The translations under genes were made by a program, and so were the position numbers. The notes under the pieces were generated by a model. That model searched no databases. It was not told where the DNA came from and saw nothing but the letters and a program-made list of their open reading frames with translations. A stretch of 5,280 nucleotides of DNA from Methanosarcinales archaeon (GTDB taxonomy: Archaea; Halobacteriota; Methanosarcinia; Methanosarcinales; Methanocomedenaceae), in NCBI GenBank assembly GCA_030638625.1, contig DAOWEE010000246.1:1-5280 (forward strand), in the 5' to 3' direction. Positions 4,629 through 5,280 of this stretch are shown here, piece after piece; the stretch's first letter is position 1, and each line of letters begins with the position of its first letter.

Positions 4629-5280
4629 ATGAAGGAATGCTATGGTTGTGTGCTATTGAGTCGGAAAAAACCTAAAAAAGAGGCTAGGGGTCGAAAAAAT
4701 TCAAACCGCAAGGATGTGAATCATATATTTCCATTCCTTAAGAAGATTGACTTTTTTTTACCTGTAATTTTCATACTGTCATTTATTAATCCGCTTCGGT
4801 CAGCAGCATCTCAATATTATCTTCTTTCATACGAGGATGATATTGCCTGGGTTTACTGGGTAAGCCAGCATATAAGTCAACCATTGACTTTGTTATCTGA
4901 TGGTCCGGGAACTGGATATCGCCCCATCATAAACCTGTTATTTGCATTTGGCTATTCATTATGGGGTGCCAACGAGGTTTATTATTACCTATTTAATGGA
5001 ATAATCTTTGCAGGGTCAATGGTGTTTTTATACAGTTTGATAAAATTATTGTCAGATAGGACATCCGGGTTAATTGCTGTCCTTTTATATCTCTTTTTAG
5101 ATTCTACTTTTCTTCTTGTATGGAAAATCAATTACCTCACTACTACAGGTGAAATCTTCTTTATCACGTCCAGTCTCTACTTTTTCATACTATTCTTTGA
5201 GAAAAATGATATTCGGAATTTATTCATTGCACTTCCATTGGCTTTAATGGCATTTTTTTCAAAAGAACCCAGTATATTAA
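4629..5280 (+). CDS. GT-C/GT39-type membrane glycosyltransferase (3' partial)
   Basis: The frame is open to the right edge, giving 217 residues from the ATG at 4629. A strongly basic cytoplasmic tail (SRKKPKKEARGRK, 11-23) precedes the first membrane segment (about 42-58). The following outer loop holds an acidic YEDD cluster (E69, D70, D71). Next come GYRPIINLLFAFGYSLWG (96-113) and further hydrophobic segments at about 117-140, 146-165, 174-190 and 196-211. A charged first outer loop followed by a YRP motif and repeated membrane helices is typical of GT39-like enzymes of the PMT/TMTC type, which move a sugar from a polyprenyl phosphate carrier to a protein or lipid on the outer face; the acidic loop is where their catalytic residues lie. 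Donor and acceptor are unknown. The start is unsure: no good ribosome binding site fits 4629, and in-frame GTG 4650 or TTG 4656 are alternatives. Codons are more AT-rich than in ilvD, which may mark a surface-polysaccharide region. Confidence 0.7.
   Translation, partial: MKECYGCVLLSRKKPKKEARGRKNSNRKDVNHIFPFLKKIDFFLPVIFILSFINPLRSAASQYYLLSYEDDIAWVYWVSQHISQPLTLLSDGPGTGYRPIINLLFAFGYSLWGANEVYYYLFNGIIFAGSMVFLYSLIKLLSDRTSGLIAVLLYLFLDSTFLLVWKINYLTTTGEIFFITSSLYFFILFFEKNDIRNLFIALPLALMAFFSKEPSIL

Overview
The window looks archaeal, most like a cytochrome-containing euryarchaeon of the Methanosarcinales or their methane-oxidising relatives. This is inferred from: TATA-like elements upstream of genes with GGAG/GGAGG ribosome binding sites; an archaeal-style IlvD; a long-type FKBP made as a lipoprotein; and a thioredoxin-CcdA membrane thiol reductase. 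No rRNA or tRNA gene is present, so the placement is a judgement from protein style only.

Layout. Positions 2-133 (+) may hold the tail of an unidentified upstream gene. It runs 38 bp into a thioredoxin-CcdA fusion gene (96-1223, +) that would carry reducing equivalents across the membrane to extracytoplasmic thiols. A 375 bp gap between convergent genes follows (1224-1598). It carries a TATA-like sequence, a stretch of nested inverted repeats that could be a structured RNA (about 1300-1500), a 13 bp tandem repeat (about four copies) and a 19 bp duplication that includes the stop codon of the next gene. Two minus-strand genes 18 bp apart follow: a membrane-anchored OB-fold protein (1599-1979) downstream of a lipoprotein FKBP-type prolyl isomerase or chaperone (1998-2609). 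Upstream of these, also on the minus strand, is ilvD (2658-4328), dihydroxy-acid dehydratase of branched-chain amino acid synthesis. An AT-rich spacer of about 300 bp with the ilvD promoter separates it from a divergent, right-truncated multi-spanning membrane protein of the GT-C/GT39 glycosyltransferase type (about 4629 to the edge).

Function. The left half has a common theme: thiol reduction, prolyl isomerisation or chaperoning, and an anchored OB-fold domain all act outside the cytoplasmic membrane. This suits maturation of exported proteins such as c-type cytochromes, but that link is inferred. IlvD is housekeeping metabolism, and the last gene probably belongs to a surface glycosylation locus beyond the window. 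I see no defence system, CRISPR array or intact mobile element. The least explained part is the 1224-1598 gap.
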